Of a DNA stretch of 64,000 nucleotides, positions 18,660 through 27,606 are shown one piece after another. Source of the stretch: Saprospiraceae bacterium (GTDB taxonomy: Bacteria; Bacteroidota; Bacteroidia; Chitinophagales; Saprospiraceae); assembly GCA_016720635.1 (NCBI GenBank), contig JADKKF010000007.1:62001-126000 (forward strand), in the 5' to 3' direction. The position numbers were made by a program, and so were the translations under genes. Numbering within the stretch: position 1 is the stretch's first letter; the number at the start of each line of letters is the position of its first letter. Below the pieces are notes generated by a model. It was not told where the DNA came from. It saw nothing but the letters and a program-made list of their open reading frames with translations, and searched no databases.

Positions 18660-18771
18660 ACTGAGGATAGGACCTTTTCCAGTACTTAAAGAATCTACAC
18701 CTGCAACCTGAAGAGTAGAATCTTTAATATTTCCTAAGCTGTCGCGGATATATGTATATTGTTTTAAAGTC

Positions 18772-19614
18772 TCACTCGTATCGCCTTTGATTATTTTTTT
18801 TCATTTTTTCATCAGCAGCCATGATCGAAACGGGAACGATTTCATCTGAAATTCGATAAACATCCCAAAACTCTAATTTAGCTGATGCTTGTAAGAATTT
18901 TCGAGCTCGCTCTGGATTGTCAATACCAGGCAATTCTACAACGATAAGATCTCTATTTGCATCCAAAGACACATTGGGTTGGGTAACTCCGAATTTGTCG
19001 ATACGATCCTTAAGCCTCTTATAAGTCAAACTTACCGTTTCTTTGGCTTTGTTTCTTATTACTCCCAATACTCTATCGTCGTTGTATTCCAACTTAACTT
19101 CATCTTTAAGGGTCGCACTTCTTGAAAAAATACTAGCTAAAGCTTTTCCATTAGCGATCTTCTTGAATTCTTGACCGAAAAGAGTCACGAAGTCAGCTTG
19201 ATCATTTGTTTGCCTTGCTGCTGCTTTGTCTAGCGCTTCTCTGAAAGTAGGATCGCTACTATTGTCTGACAAAGTAATCAAGAAATCTCTCAAATCAACC
19301 TGTAAGATGATGTTCATACCACCCTTAAGGTCCAATCCAAGCGCCAATTGTTGTTTCTTAAGCTCTTCGTAGGTATAAGACTTAAAAAGTGGAATGCTGA
19401 AAATAGGCTCACTCGAGATACTATCTAAATAATTAATTCTCGCCTCTTTGGTCACAGCTACTTTATCAGGGTTGGTCGAAAGACTTGCTACCTGTGCTGC
19501 ATAATTGTCCGCATCCTTTTCTACACTTCTAGTTGGGAGCATGAAAATATATTGGAGCAAACAGACGATGACCAATATAATCAAGAAAAATTTTACAAAT
19601 CCTTTACCTTGCAT
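18772..19614 (-). CDS. secDF: SecDF protein-export protein, N-terminal part (frameshifted gene)
   Basis: 280 residues: an N-terminal membrane span (VKFFLIILVIVCLLQYIFML), then the SecD P1 region with LGLDLKGGMNIILQVDLRDF and the FGVTQPNV/LIVVELPGI segment. It ends abruptly after KMKK with seven unrelated residues. The run of eight A (reverse strand, 18792-18799) lies at the break: with seven A the frame reads on through about 46 more codons into the ORF starting at 18659. That ORF is in the +1 frame, so a -1 ribosomal shift would not join them. A homopolymer error in the assembly, a recent mutation or transcriptional slippage are the candidate explanations. Confidence 0.9.
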   Translation of the reverse strand: MQGKGFVKFFLIILVIVCLLQYIFMLPTRSVEKDADNYAAQVASLSTNPDKVAVTKEARINYLDSISSEPIFSIPLFKSYTYEELKKQQLALGLDLKGGMNIILQVDLRDFLITLSDNSSDPTFREALDKAAARQTNDQADFVTLFGQEFKKIANGKALASIFSRSATLKDEVKLEYNDDRVLGVIRNKAKETVSLTYKRLKDRIDKFGVTQPNVSLDANRDLIVVELPGIDNPERARKFLQASAKLEFWDVYRISDEIVPVSIMAADEKMKKNNQRRYE

Positions 19615-19666
19615 GGTATTAAAAACGTTTTATGATTTTTTATAATAAGTAATCAAAATTAGGGCG

Positions 19667-19674
19667 CAAATATA
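19667..19674 (-). promoter_or_regulatory. Bacteroidota -7 promoter element for secDF
   Basis: The reverse strand reads TATATTTG, a TAnnTTTG match, 52 bp upstream of the secDF ATG at 19614. No upstream TTTG at the consensus distance. Confidence 0.4.
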
Positions 19675-19763
19675 CATTTTTTATACAAAAAAAAGAAATT
19701 TACCCTAACAGAATATATTCAACGGATAGAATTATAGAATAATATTAAGATAATAACAGAATC

Positions 19764-20681
19764 TTAGTCCAAATTGAAATCAGATATTCTCTTAAATTCT
19801 CTAGCCCTGGCTTCGATTTGAACCATGGTGAGTTCCTTTAATTTCTCCAAACCAAACTTTTCTACACAAAAGCTTGCCATGGCAGATCCATATATGATAG
19901 CCCTCTTCATATTGTCAAAAGAGATATCATCTGTCATAGCCAAATATCCAATGAACCCTCCTGCAAATGTATCACCAGCTCCAGTGGGATCGAATACTTC
20001 TTCTAACGGCAATCCTGGTGCTATAAACATTTCATCACCAGATATTAACATTGCCCCATGCTCTCCTTTTTTGATGATTAGATATTTTGGTCCCATTTTT
20101 TGAATAACAGTAGCAGCTTTTACCAATGAGTGTTCGCCACTTAATTGACGAGCTTCTTCATCATTAATTGTAATGACATCTACGTGTTTTAAAACCTCTT
20201 TTAAACTATCCATAGCCGTATCCATCCAAAAATTCATTGTATCCAACACGACCAGTTTAGGTCGCTCTATGAATTGATTGATAACTTCTAATTGAACGGA
20301 AGGGGTAAGATTGCCCAACATTACATAATCTGCATTTCTTTGATCAGGAGGCAAAACTGGATGAAAATCCGCCAATACATTAAGTTGAGTGTCTAGTGTA
20401 TCACGCATATTCATATTGCTGTGATATTTCCCAGCCCAAAAAAATGATTTTTCACCTTTTTTAATTTGTAGTCCATCTAAGTTTACACCTCTTGCAGTAA
20501 GCTCATCTAGTTCTTTTTGAGGGAAATCATCACCGACAACCGCAACTATGTGAAGGTCTTGTGTAAAATATGATGCAGACCACGAAATATAGGTACATGC
20601 ACCGCCAATTATATTCTCTGCTTTGCCAAATGGAGTCTCCACATTGTCAAAGGCCATCGTCCCGATTGATATTAAACTCAT
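19764..20681 (-). CDS. PfkB/ribokinase-family carbohydrate or nucleoside kinase
   Basis: A 305-residue ribokinase-fold kinase. The N-terminal substrate region reads IGGACTYISWSASYF, and the C-terminal PfkB signature DPTGAGDTFAGGFIGYL contains the catalytic Asp of the GAGD motif. VVLDTMNFWMD and ITINDEEARQLSGE are typical central segments. The phosphate acceptor (a sugar, sugar phosphate or nucleoside) cannot be decided from sequence; some Bacteroidota relatives are annotated as sugar kinases of unknown specificity. It is monocistronic, with a near-consensus AAtcTTTG element about 20 bp upstream of the ATG. It ends 149 bp before the secDF start, which has its own promoter element. Confidence 0.83.
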   Translation of the reverse strand: MSLISIGTMAFDNVETPFGKAENIIGGACTYISWSASYFTQDLHIVAVVGDDFPQKELDELTARGVNLDGLQIKKGEKSFFWAGKYHSNMNMRDTLDTQLNVLADFHPVLPPDQRNADYVMLGNLTPSVQLEVINQFIERPKLVVLDTMNFWMDTAMDSLKEVLKHVDVITINDEEARQLSGEHSLVKAATVIQKMGPKYLIIKKGEHGAMLISGDEMFIAPGLPLEEVFDPTGAGDTFAGGFIGYLAMTDDISFDNMKRAIIYGSAMASFCVEKFGLEKLKELTMVQIEARAREFKRISDFNLD

Positions 20682-20730
20682 TTTTTTTTAAAATTTTTTG
20701 CAAAGATTATACAAATAATTGAAAAAGTTA

Positions 20731-20738
20731 TACATTTG
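20731..20738 (+). promoter_or_regulatory. Bacteroidota -7 promoter element for tRNA-Asn
   Basis: TACATTTG, an exact TAnnTTTG match, 26 bp upstream of the mature tRNA 5' end at 20765. Confidence 0.6.
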
Positions 20739-20764
20739 CATCGCAATTGACGAAAATGATTGTT

Positions 20765-20838
20765 GCCTCCTTAGCTCAGCTGGTTAGAGCACATGACTGT
20801 TAATCATGGGGTCCTAGGTTCAAGTCCTAGAGGGGGCG
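20765..20838 (+). tRNA. tRNA-Asn (anticodon GTT)
   Basis: A 74-nt cloverleaf. Acceptor arms GCCTCCT / AGGGGGC (one G-U pair), D-stem GCTC/GAGC, anticodon stem CATGA/TCATG with loop CTGTTAA (anticodon GTT), T-arm CTAGG-TTCAAGT-CCTAG, discriminator G. CCA is not encoded. A strong terminator follows at 20842, so it is transcribed alone. Confidence 0.97.
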
Positions 20839-20841
20839 CAC

Positions 20842-20879
20842 AAAGTCTCGGTTTTTCAAAGAACTGAGACTTTTTTTTT
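20842..20879 (+). terminator. rho-independent terminator of tRNA-Asn
   Basis: AAGTCTCGGTT pairs with AACTGAGACTT (one G-U) and is followed by nine T, beginning 4 bp after the tRNA. Confidence 0.88.
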
Positions 20880-20960
20880 GCAGCTACATATTCTTAAATT
20901 TTACTTAAAAAATAAACATTGTTGGATCTAAATTGATTCAATCCTTTAAAGTTTATATAA

Positions 20961-21686
20961 ATGCAGATACAGCACGTAGTTCATCTTCCTTATTTACATA
21001 CCCATAGAAATATAAGGATTTTTTTGCCTCCAGCTTATTTTACCACCAATAATTATTTTCAAGTATTGTATATGCAGGATGGACAAAATGTATTAGATGG
21101 TAAAGATTCATTTGGCAAACCTTGGGCTGTCGGTAACTTTATAAGCAAGAGAGCGAAAGCGAAACAAGCAATAGTGGTTGCTATCGATCACGGGCATGGT
21201 AGCAGAGTTTCTGAATATGCACCTTTTAAAACCTATAGGAATGGAGGTGGCAACGGCGATGCTTATCTCTATTCTATCAAGGATCATATCAAACCGCTCA
21301 TCGATGCAGAATTCAGGACAATGACTGATAAGCAAAATACGTGGCTAATTGGAAGCTCCCTCGGTGGCCTTATCAGTTTTTATGGGGGCTTAAAAATGCC
21401 AGATGTTTTTGGTAAGGTCGTCAGTTTTTCGCCTTCATTTTGGTATAATCCGCAGGTGATAAAAGAGTTTCATCCAACCTCAACTCTTTGGGATTCAAAT
21501 TTTTACGTAGCTGGCTCGATGAAAGAAAGCTATGGCATGACCGAAACATTAAGACATACCTATTGGCGTTTAAAATCCCTTGGCATACCAGATGAAAAGC
21601 TTCGCGTTGTGGTAAGAGACAAAGGAAAACACAATGAAGTATTCTGGAGCAAAGAATTCAAACTCATGTACAATCATTTGATATGA
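20961..21686 (+). CDS. esterase D-family alpha/beta hydrolase
   Basis: A 241-residue PF00756 esterase without signal peptide. The strand YFQVLYMQDGQNVLDG is followed by the nucleophile elbow LIGSSLGGLISF (central Ser) and a C-terminal DKGKHNEVFWSKEF with the probable catalytic His. It is a shorter relative of the esterase at 4148-5026; both share the YxxDGQ start and the GxS(M/L)GG elbow. It is transcribed rightward after the tRNA-Asn terminator and convergent with the S9 peptidase gene. The substrate is unknown. The ATG at 20961 is the only sensible start. Confidence 0.8.
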   Translation: MQIQHVVHLPYLHTHRNIRIFLPPAYFTTNNYFQVLYMQDGQNVLDGKDSFGKPWAVGNFISKRAKAKQAIVVAIDHGHGSRVSEYAPFKTYRNGGGNGDAYLYSIKDHIKPLIDAEFRTMTDKQNTWLIGSSLGGLISFYGGLKMPDVFGKVVSFSPSFWYNPQVIKEFHPTSTLWDSNFYVAGSMKESYGMTETLRHTYWRLKSLGIPDEKLRVVVRDKGKHNEVFWSKEFKLMYNHLI

Positions 21687-21788
21687 ATTGTAGGCTAGTG
21701 ACCCACAATAAATTTGGGGCCATATCCACAATCAAATTGTAATAATGAGATATTTAGTTTCTAATTCCAATTCTCTACTCAAAATCTT

Positions 21789-24236
21789 CTACTCTGCCTT
21801 TTTATTTTTTAGATATTTTTCAAAAAATTGATCTTGTTCCCATAGCAAGTGAAGAATATTTTCCTTAGCAGCATATCCGTGGCTTTCTTTGGGTAGTATA
21901 ACCATTCTTGCTGGTGCTCCTAAACCTTTTAATGCTTGAAAATACCTTTCGGTTTGCAGCGTAAATGTTCCTGGATTGTTGTCCGCTTCTCCATGAACCA
22001 ATAGGATAGGGGTCTTCATTTTTTCGGCATTCATGAATGGGGACATGGTATTATATACATTGGAGGCTTCCCAATAATTCCTTTGTTCACTCTGAAATCC
22101 GAAAGGGGTCAATGTTCTATTGTAAGCGCCACTTCTTGCGATCCCACATGCGAATAATTTTGAGTGAGTCAAGAGATTAGCAGTCATGAATGCTCCATAA
22201 GAATGTCCTCCAATTGCCACTTTTTTTCTATCTATATACCCCAATTTATCCACTGCGTCGATGGCAGCTTCCGCATCAGCAACCAATTGGTTTATAAAAT
22301 TGTCATTCGGTTCAGTTTCGCCCTCACCGACGATTGGAAAGGCGGCGTCATCGAGAACTATATAGCCTTTATTTACCCAATAAACAAAGGATCCATAATT
22401 TGGAAAGGTGAATTCATTGGGATTTTGCGTGTTTTGCGACGCGCTGTTTTTATCTTTAAACTCCTGTGGATAAGCCCATATCAACAAGGGAAGTTTTTCT
22501 TTCTTGATCGTGTCGTATCCTGCTGGAAGGTACAATGTGCCACTTAAGTCTAAACTATCTTTTCTTTTGTATTTTAATACCTCCTTGTGGACGGTTTCTA
22601 TGCTCTTAAATGGATTGGGTAGAAAGGTAATTGGCCGAACTTGAATTCTTTTCTTAATATTCCTAATATAATAATTTGGAAACTGCGTTTTTGACTGGAT
22701 TTGCACCAAAACTTCCCCCCTTTTTATGTCAATAAACGAGAAAAGTGTCTCCATTTTATCTGTGGAGGTGGATTGATACAATCTTTTCTTCTCTTTTGTG
22801 ACAAAATTATATTCATCGATAAAAGGGAATTGTCCTTTTTCGGTATGGCCTTCCCCTAAATAAAATATTTTATTATCTAAAATGGCTAAAGAGTAACGAC
22901 CAAATCTGTTTCTTTCAGTCTCTATTTGTCCAGGATCAGAATATACGTCTTGGGAATTTCTATCTGCTAGTACAATTGGCTTGAAATTAATATCACTTGG
23001 TTTAATTTGATAAGTTTTAGTGTTTCGGGTGTCGTACCATTGATCGAAAACGATGGCTATATCGTCGTTGCCCCAAATGACACCACCGAATCTTTGAGGA
23101 ACTTTCATGACTGAATTAGGCTCTTTATTGAAAGGGGCATCCCAAGTAAATAATTCATCTCTAAATTCGGCTTTAATCGCAGGATCTCCACCATCCAAGG
23201 CCTCTACGAAGTATAAACTTGATGGCTTGTCATTGCGCCAAGACATATTCCTTTTGCCTGTTCTAGTGGCCATAAATCCTTTTGGCATAATTTCTGTCAA
23301 GGGTACATCATTTACTTGTTTTACTTCTTTGCCATCGCTGGTATAGACGTTCGACTTCATTGGAAATCTTGAGTATGGTACGATATATGAGAAAGGCTTT
23401 TGTATGGTAGAGATAAGAAGGTAATTGCCATCTGGTGAAAATTGCTCACTTACATAAAGATTGGCAGGTTTGAACAGTGTTTCTTTGCCGTCGAGATCTA
23501 TTTTGTAGAGCTCCGAAGTAACCAAAATTTCAAAATTGGCTTCATCTAGTTTATTTTTTAATAAATCTTGAAAGGTCCTATTTGAAGATTTGGCTCCTGA
23601 CGCGACACTTACGATGGGTCCATTTGGCATCTCTTTTTTAGGATCTTTCAGCGCCGATCTGTTGGAAGGCAATTTTTTTATCAACAAATGATTATTGTCA
23701 TTGAACCATGAGATTGGATTGCCCAAATTTCCATTTAAACCTGCATTGGACAATTTCTTGGCAGTGGCTGTGGCTATGTCCAGTACCCAGAGTTCTAAGC
23801 CATCATTTTGACTGTGGGTGAATGCCATTTTTTTCTCGTCTGGCGACATGACCATATTGGCAATTCTTGGATTTGCTGGGAGGCCAATAACTTGGATTTC
23901 ATCTTTATCTGATACTTTTCTGACCTTTAAATTATTGATATAAGTAACTGTACTTGAGATGTTTACGACAGGATTTATTCGCAATCCACCCAGCCTCAAT
24001 TCTTCTTGATTCAAGTCGTCCAGTGTCTTGTATGTCGAACGAAATGACATAATCATATATTCTTTTTTAGAATCAATGATAACGGATGGAGGACGCTCGT
24101 AGTCCGCCAATTGGAGTATTTCGCTTGAAGGTTTTTGGTATTTGATGTCCTCTTGAGCTGACGACAAAAAAGGAAAAATTAGAGCACAAATTAATATTTT
24201 GATTTTTAATAAATCTACCATGTTTTGAGATGTCAT
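21789..24236 (-). CDS. S9-family prolyl-oligopeptidase-type serine peptidase, exported
   Basis: An 815-residue peptidase. The N-terminus is hydrophobic (KILICALIFPFLSSAQ), a probable signal peptide, although the five extra residues before Met6 may be unnecessary. A beta-propeller with WD40/PD40-like strands (for example MVMSPDEKKMAFTHSQNDG) spans about 60-560. The C-terminal catalytic domain has IGGHSYGAFM with Ser679, a VHGEADNNPG Asp and an ESHGY His in the usual order. The domain pattern is that of the large S9 glutamyl/acylaminoacyl peptidases found in Bacteroidota. It likely degrades peptides in the periplasm. A TAaaTTTG element lies at 24344-24351 on the reverse strand. Confidence 0.87.
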   Translation of the reverse strand: MTSQNMVDLLKIKILICALIFPFLSSAQEDIKYQKPSSEILQLADYERPPSVIIDSKKEYMIMSFRSTYKTLDDLNQEELRLGGLRINPVVNISSTVTYINNLKVRKVSDKDEIQVIGLPANPRIANMVMSPDEKKMAFTHSQNDGLELWVLDIATATAKKLSNAGLNGNLGNPISWFNDNNHLLIKKLPSNRSALKDPKKEMPNGPIVSVASGAKSSNRTFQDLLKNKLDEANFEILVTSELYKIDLDGKETLFKPANLYVSEQFSPDGNYLLISTIQKPFSYIVPYSRFPMKSNVYTSDGKEVKQVNDVPLTEIMPKGFMATRTGKRNMSWRNDKPSSLYFVEALDGGDPAIKAEFRDELFTWDAPFNKEPNSVMKVPQRFGGVIWGNDDIAIVFDQWYDTRNTKTYQIKPSDINFKPIVLADRNSQDVYSDPGQIETERNRFGRYSLAILDNKIFYLGEGHTEKGQFPFIDEYNFVTKEKKRLYQSTSTDKMETLFSFIDIKRGEVLVQIQSKTQFPNYYIRNIKKRIQVRPITFLPNPFKSIETVHKEVLKYKRKDSLDLSGTLYLPAGYDTIKKEKLPLLIWAYPQEFKDKNSASQNTQNPNEFTFPNYGSFVYWVNKGYIVLDDAAFPIVGEGETEPNDNFINQLVADAEAAIDAVDKLGYIDRKKVAIGGHSYGAFMTANLLTHSKLFACGIARSGAYNRTLTPFGFQSEQRNYWEASNVYNTMSPFMNAEKMKTPILLVHGEADNNPGTFTLQTERYFQALKGLGAPARMVILPKESHGYAAKENILHLLWEQDQFFEKYLKNKKAE

Positions 24237-24543
24237 TTTTTTAATTATTAGTAAATATTCTGTTTATGTAAATTGTAGAACTCTGATTTTGAATCGAATA
24301 GGAGTTGTTGAAGCCTGTCTTTTATCTTAAAAATCTCCGTAAGCAAATTTAAAGTTTGATTGTCAAATTTTATTAAAAAGGTTTAGATATATTTTTTAAA
24401 GCGACAAAATTTCCACTTTGCCTCGTTTATTTTGCGTTTTCAAGTCAATTTGTCACAAATTTTCTTTTGGCATAAATTGTGATGCAATACTCCTTGTGTT
24501 ATTCTAACATACTATTTTTTAATAATATTAACAAAAAATTTGA
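24237..24543. other. divergent intergenic region upstream of groES, with a dyad
   Basis: 307 bp separating the S9 peptidase and groES. It contains a TAaaTTTG element on the reverse strand (24344-24351) and an imperfect inverted repeat, TCACAAATT at 24453-24461 and AAATTGTGA at 24474-24482, about 60-90 bp before groES. It could be an operator, but this is only a candidate. No CIRCE element (TTAGCACTC-N9-GAGTGCTAA) and no exact TAnnTTTG for groES were found. Confidence 0.35.
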
Positions 24544-24813
24544 TTGAATATGAAGCCAATTAATGACAGAGTAGTTGTAAAACCATCACCCGCTGAAGAA
24601 AAAACAAAAGGAGGTATTATCATTCCCGACACCGCCAAAGAAAAACCGCAGAGAGGAGAAGTAGTAGCTGTGGGTCCTGGAAAAGATGACAAGAAATTGA
24701 CAGTTAAGAAAGGAGACGTCGTATTATATGGCAAATATGCAGGCCAAGAATTGCAATATGAGGGCGTTGATTACCTCATCATGAGAGAAGATGACATTTT
24801 GGTCATTCTTTAA
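24544..24813 (+). CDS. groES: co-chaperonin GroES
   Basis: 89-residue co-chaperonin (Cpn10) that caps the GroEL ring. It begins MNMKPINDRVVVKPSPAEEK; the mobile loop KGGIIIPDTAKEKPQRGEVV and the C-terminal YLIMREDDILVIL are characteristic. Most relatives start at the second Met (residue 3), so the true start may be two codons later. It is followed 47 bp later by groEL in the normal operon order. The usual CIRCE operator is not visible upstream. Confidence 0.96.
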   Translation: MNMKPINDRVVVKPSPAEEKTKGGIIIPDTAKEKPQRGEVVAVGPGKDDKKLTVKKGDVVLYGKYAGQELQYEGVDYLIMREDDILVIL

Positions 24814-24860
24814 TTTCACAGAAATTTATTTATTTAATTTAGAAAAAAATCTTAATAGAT

Positions 24861-26498
24861 ATGGCAAAGGAAATTAGTTTTAATACAGAAGCTAGAGAAA
24901 AATTAAAATCTGGTGTAGATGCATTAGCAAATGCGGTGAAGGTTACACTAGGTCCTAAAGGAAGAAATGTAGTCATTCAAAAAAGTTATGGCGCACCAAT
25001 GATTACCAAAGATGGAGTGAGTGTAGCAAAAGAAATAGAATTGGAAGATCCAGTAGCCAATATGGGCGCACAAATGGTAAAGGAAGTAGCGTCAAAGACA
25101 GCAGATGCGGCTGGAGATGGTACTACCACTGCTACTGTTTTAGCACAGGCTATGGTTACTGCAGGTTTCAAAAACGTAACTGCTGGTGCTAACCCAATGG
25201 ATTTGAAAAGGGGTATCGATAAAGCAGTTAAGGCTGTTATAGCTGACTTGCAGAAACAATCTGAGGTGATTGGTGACGATTTTAAGAAAATTCAACAAGT
25301 CGCTTCGGTGTCTGCCAACAACGATGAAGAAATCGGAAAATTGATCGCAGATGCCATGAAAAGAGTTTCTAAGGACGGTGTAATCACCGTAGAAGAGGCC
25401 AAAGGAACAGACACTTATGTAGATGAAGTTTTGGGTATGCAATTCGATAGAGGTTATTTATCTCCATATTTTATCACAGATGCTGAGAATATGAGAGCTG
25501 AATACGAAAGCCCTTATATTTTGATCTACGATAAGAAAGTTTCCAACATGCAAGAAATTTTGCCAATTTTGGAAAAGGTTGTTCAAACAGGAAGACCACT
25601 TTTGATCATCGCTGAAGACATCGAGTCTCAAGCTTTGGGTGTTTTAGTAGTGAATAGACTTAGAGCCAGCTTGAAGATAGTTGCGGTAAAAGCTCCTGGA
25701 TTCGGTGACAGAAGAAAAGCGATGCTTGAAGATATTGCCATTTTGACAGGTGGAACTGTGATATCTGAAGAGCAAGGTTACAAAATCGAAAATACAGAAT
25801 TGTCTCATCTGGGAACTGCCGAAAAAATCACGGTTGATAAAGACAATACAACCATCGTTAATGGTAAAGGAACTGCCGAAAATATCAAGGCTAGAATCAA
25901 TCAAATCAAGCAACAGATCGAAGTTACAACAAGTGACTATGACAAAGAAAAATTGCAAGAAAGATTGGCAAAATTAGCTGGTGGAGTAGCTGTACTACAC
26001 GTAGGTGCAGCGACTGAAGTTGAAATGAAAGAGAAAAAAGACCGTGTGGATGATGCTTTGCACGCGACCAGAGCCGCTATCGCTGAAGGTATCGTTGCAG
26101 GTGGTGGTGTTGCTCTAGTAAGAGCTATTTCCGCACTAAAGGACTTGAAAGGAGTCAATGAAGATGAAACCATCGGTATCAATATAGTGCGTAAAGCTTT
26201 AGAAGCTCCACTTAGAACCATTGCAGACAATGCTGGTGTAGAAGGAAGTGTTGTGTTGAAAGAAGTTATGTCAGGCACAGGATCTATGGGTTACAATGCC
26301 AGAACAGATAAGTTTGAAGACTTGAAAAAAGCTGGAGTTATTGATCCAACCAAAGTGACTAGAATTGCACTAGAAAATGCGGGTTCTATTGCTGGTATGG
26401 TTTTGACTACAGAATGTGTTATCAACGACAAGCCTAAGGCTGAAGAACCACATGCTCATGGTGCACCAGGAATGGGAGGCATGGGTGGAATGATGTAA
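24861..26498 (+). CDS. groEL: chaperonin GroEL (Hsp60)
   Basis: 545-residue chaperonin subunit that folds proteins in an ATP-driven double ring with GroES. It has LGPKGRNVVIQKSYGAPMIT near the N-terminus, the nucleotide-binding AGDGTTTATVLAQAMV (with the conserved GDGTT), the apical-domain stretch LIIAEDIESQALGVLVVN, and a C-terminal GGMGGMM tail. Full length and single copy in this window. Second gene of the groES-groEL operon, closed by a strong terminator. Confidence 0.98.
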   Translation: MAKEISFNTEAREKLKSGVDALANAVKVTLGPKGRNVVIQKSYGAPMITKDGVSVAKEIELEDPVANMGAQMVKEVASKTADAAGDGTTTATVLAQAMVTAGFKNVTAGANPMDLKRGIDKAVKAVIADLQKQSEVIGDDFKKIQQVASVSANNDEEIGKLIADAMKRVSKDGVITVEEAKGTDTYVDEVLGMQFDRGYLSPYFITDAENMRAEYESPYILIYDKKVSNMQEILPILEKVVQTGRPLLIIAEDIESQALGVLVVNRLRASLKIVAVKAPGFGDRRKAMLEDIAILTGGTVISEEQGYKIENTELSHLGTAEKITVDKDNTTIVNGKGTAENIKARINQIKQQIEVTTSDYDKEKLQERLAKLAGGVAVLHVGAATEVEMKEKKDRVDDALHATRAAIAEGIVAGGGVALVRAISALKDLKGVNEDETIGINIVRKALEAPLRTIADNAGVEGSVVLKEVMSGTGSMGYNARTDKFEDLKKAGVIDPTKVTRIALENAGSIAGMVLTTECVINDKPKAEEPHAHGAPGMGGMGGMM

Positions 26499-26524
26499 TA
26501 TTAATGAAATATTGATTATATCGG

Positions 26525-26554
26525 AAAGCCCCAGTCGTATAGCTGGGGCTTTTT
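26525..26554 (+). terminator. rho-independent terminator of groES-groEL
   Basis: AAAGCCCCAG pairs with CTGGGGCTTT around an 8-base loop, followed by T-rich DNA, 26 bp after the groEL stop. Confidence 0.88.
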
Positions 26555-26601
26555 ATTTGTGTAAAAAATACACTAAGTACGAAAGATAACGCTTTGATAA
26601 G

Positions 26602-26609
26602 TATCTTTG
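26602..26609 (+). promoter_or_regulatory. Bacteroidota -7 promoter element for pfkA
   Basis: TATCTTTG, an exact TAnnTTTG match, 19 bp before the pfkA ATG. It would start the pfkA-trmH-like transcript with a short leader. Confidence 0.6.
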
Positions 26610-26628
26610 CAAAGCAAAATAAAATGAG

Positions 26629-27606
26629 ATGAAAAAAATTAGTAGAATAGGTGTTTTTACTTCAGGTGGAGACGCTCCTGGAATGAATGCCGCAGTCAGG
26701 GCGGTTGTTAGAACGGCATTGTATTATAATATTCCAATTTATGCCATACATCGTGGATATGAAGGTATGATTGCCGGTGAAATTACTCCATTAGAAGCTG
26801 GTGATGTTGGAAACATCATGCAACGCGGCGGGACCGTGATCAAAACAGCTAGGAGTGTCGCTTTCTTGTCAAAAGAAGGTAGAAAAATGGCGTACAAAAA
26901 TTTGGAGGAATACAAAATAGATGCCTTGGTCGCTATTGGGGGTAATGGAACTTTTACGGGTGCTGAAATTTTTCATACCGAGTGGGGGATAAGGACAATC
27001 GGGATTCCAGGAACGATTGACAACGACTTGTACGGTACAGATTATACACTAGGATTCGATACGGCTATCAATACAGCGGTTGATGCTGTGGACAAAATCA
27101 GGGATACAGCGGATTCGCACAATAGGGTATTTTTCGTTGAAGTTATGGGGAGACATAGCGGCTACATTGGTTTGCATACTGGTATTGGCAGTGGGGCAGG
27201 AGCCATACTATTGCCAGAGGCAGAAAAATCTATCGATGAGATCGTTGAAATTTTGAAAAATAGCGCAAAACGAAAAAAGTTGTTTAACCTCATCATTGTT
27301 GCTGAAGGAAACAAGAATGGGGGTGCCCAAGAGATTGCCAAGCAGGTAAAGGATAAGATAAATATAGATATTAAGGTAGCCATAATTGGGCATTTGCAAA
27401 GAGGAGGAAGTCCAACCGCTATGGATAGATTACTGGCTAGTAGAATGGGTTTTGCAGCGGTTGAAGGGTTATTGGCTGGACATTATAACGTCATGGCGGG
27501 TATTGTAAATGACGAAATAGTTTACACACCGTTTTCTGAAGCTATTCATAAGGCAAAATTGCCAGAACCTCAATTAATCAAAATGGCTGAAATCTTGGCG
27601 ATGTAA
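26629..27606 (+). CDS. pfkA: 6-phosphofructokinase
   Basis: 325-residue bacterial phosphofructokinase phosphorylating fructose 6-phosphate in glycolysis. It has FTSGGDAPGMNAAVRAVVR (residues 10-28), the catalytic PGTIDNDLYGTDY (Asp131/Asp133), VEVMGRHSGYIG and the C-terminal LQRGGSPTAMDR. The metal/ATP loop reads IGGNGTF: Asn106 takes the place of the E. coli Asp103 in GGDG, while the following Gly, typical of ATP rather than pyrophosphate use, is kept. Activity may be retained, but this substitution is unusual to my knowledge. It overlaps the next gene by one base (TAATG), so the two are co-transcribed. Confidence 0.92.
   Translation: MKKISRIGVFTSGGDAPGMNAAVRAVVRTALYYNIPIYAIHRGYEGMIAGEITPLEAGDVGNIMQRGGTVIKTARSVAFLSKEGRKMAYKNLEEYKIDALVAIGGNGTFTGAEIFHTEWGIRTIGIPGTIDNDLYGTDYTLGFDTAINTAVDAVDKIRDTADSHNRVFFVEVMGRHSGYIGLHTGIGSGAGAILLPEAEKSIDEIVEILKNSAKRKKLFNLIIVAEGNKNGGAQEIAKQVKDKINIDIKVAIIGHLQRGGSPTAMDRLLASRMGFAAVEGLLAGHYNVMAGIVNDEIVYTPFSEAIHKAKLPEPQLIKMAEILAM

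Noticed and set aside
18786..18803. Programmed -1 ribosomal frameshift in secDF at the A-run
   Set aside because: The downstream ORF is in the +1 (or -2) frame relative to the first, so a -1 shift would not join them. No stimulatory structure was evident.
20961..21686. Gene pair or duplication with the esterase at 4148-5026
   Set aside because: Both belong to the esterase D family but differ in length and sequence outside motifs; they are distant paralogues, not a recent duplication.
25140..26278. Long reverse-strand open frames across groEL
   Set aside because: They are antisense shadows of a highly expressed, codon-biased gene and have no recognisable protein features.
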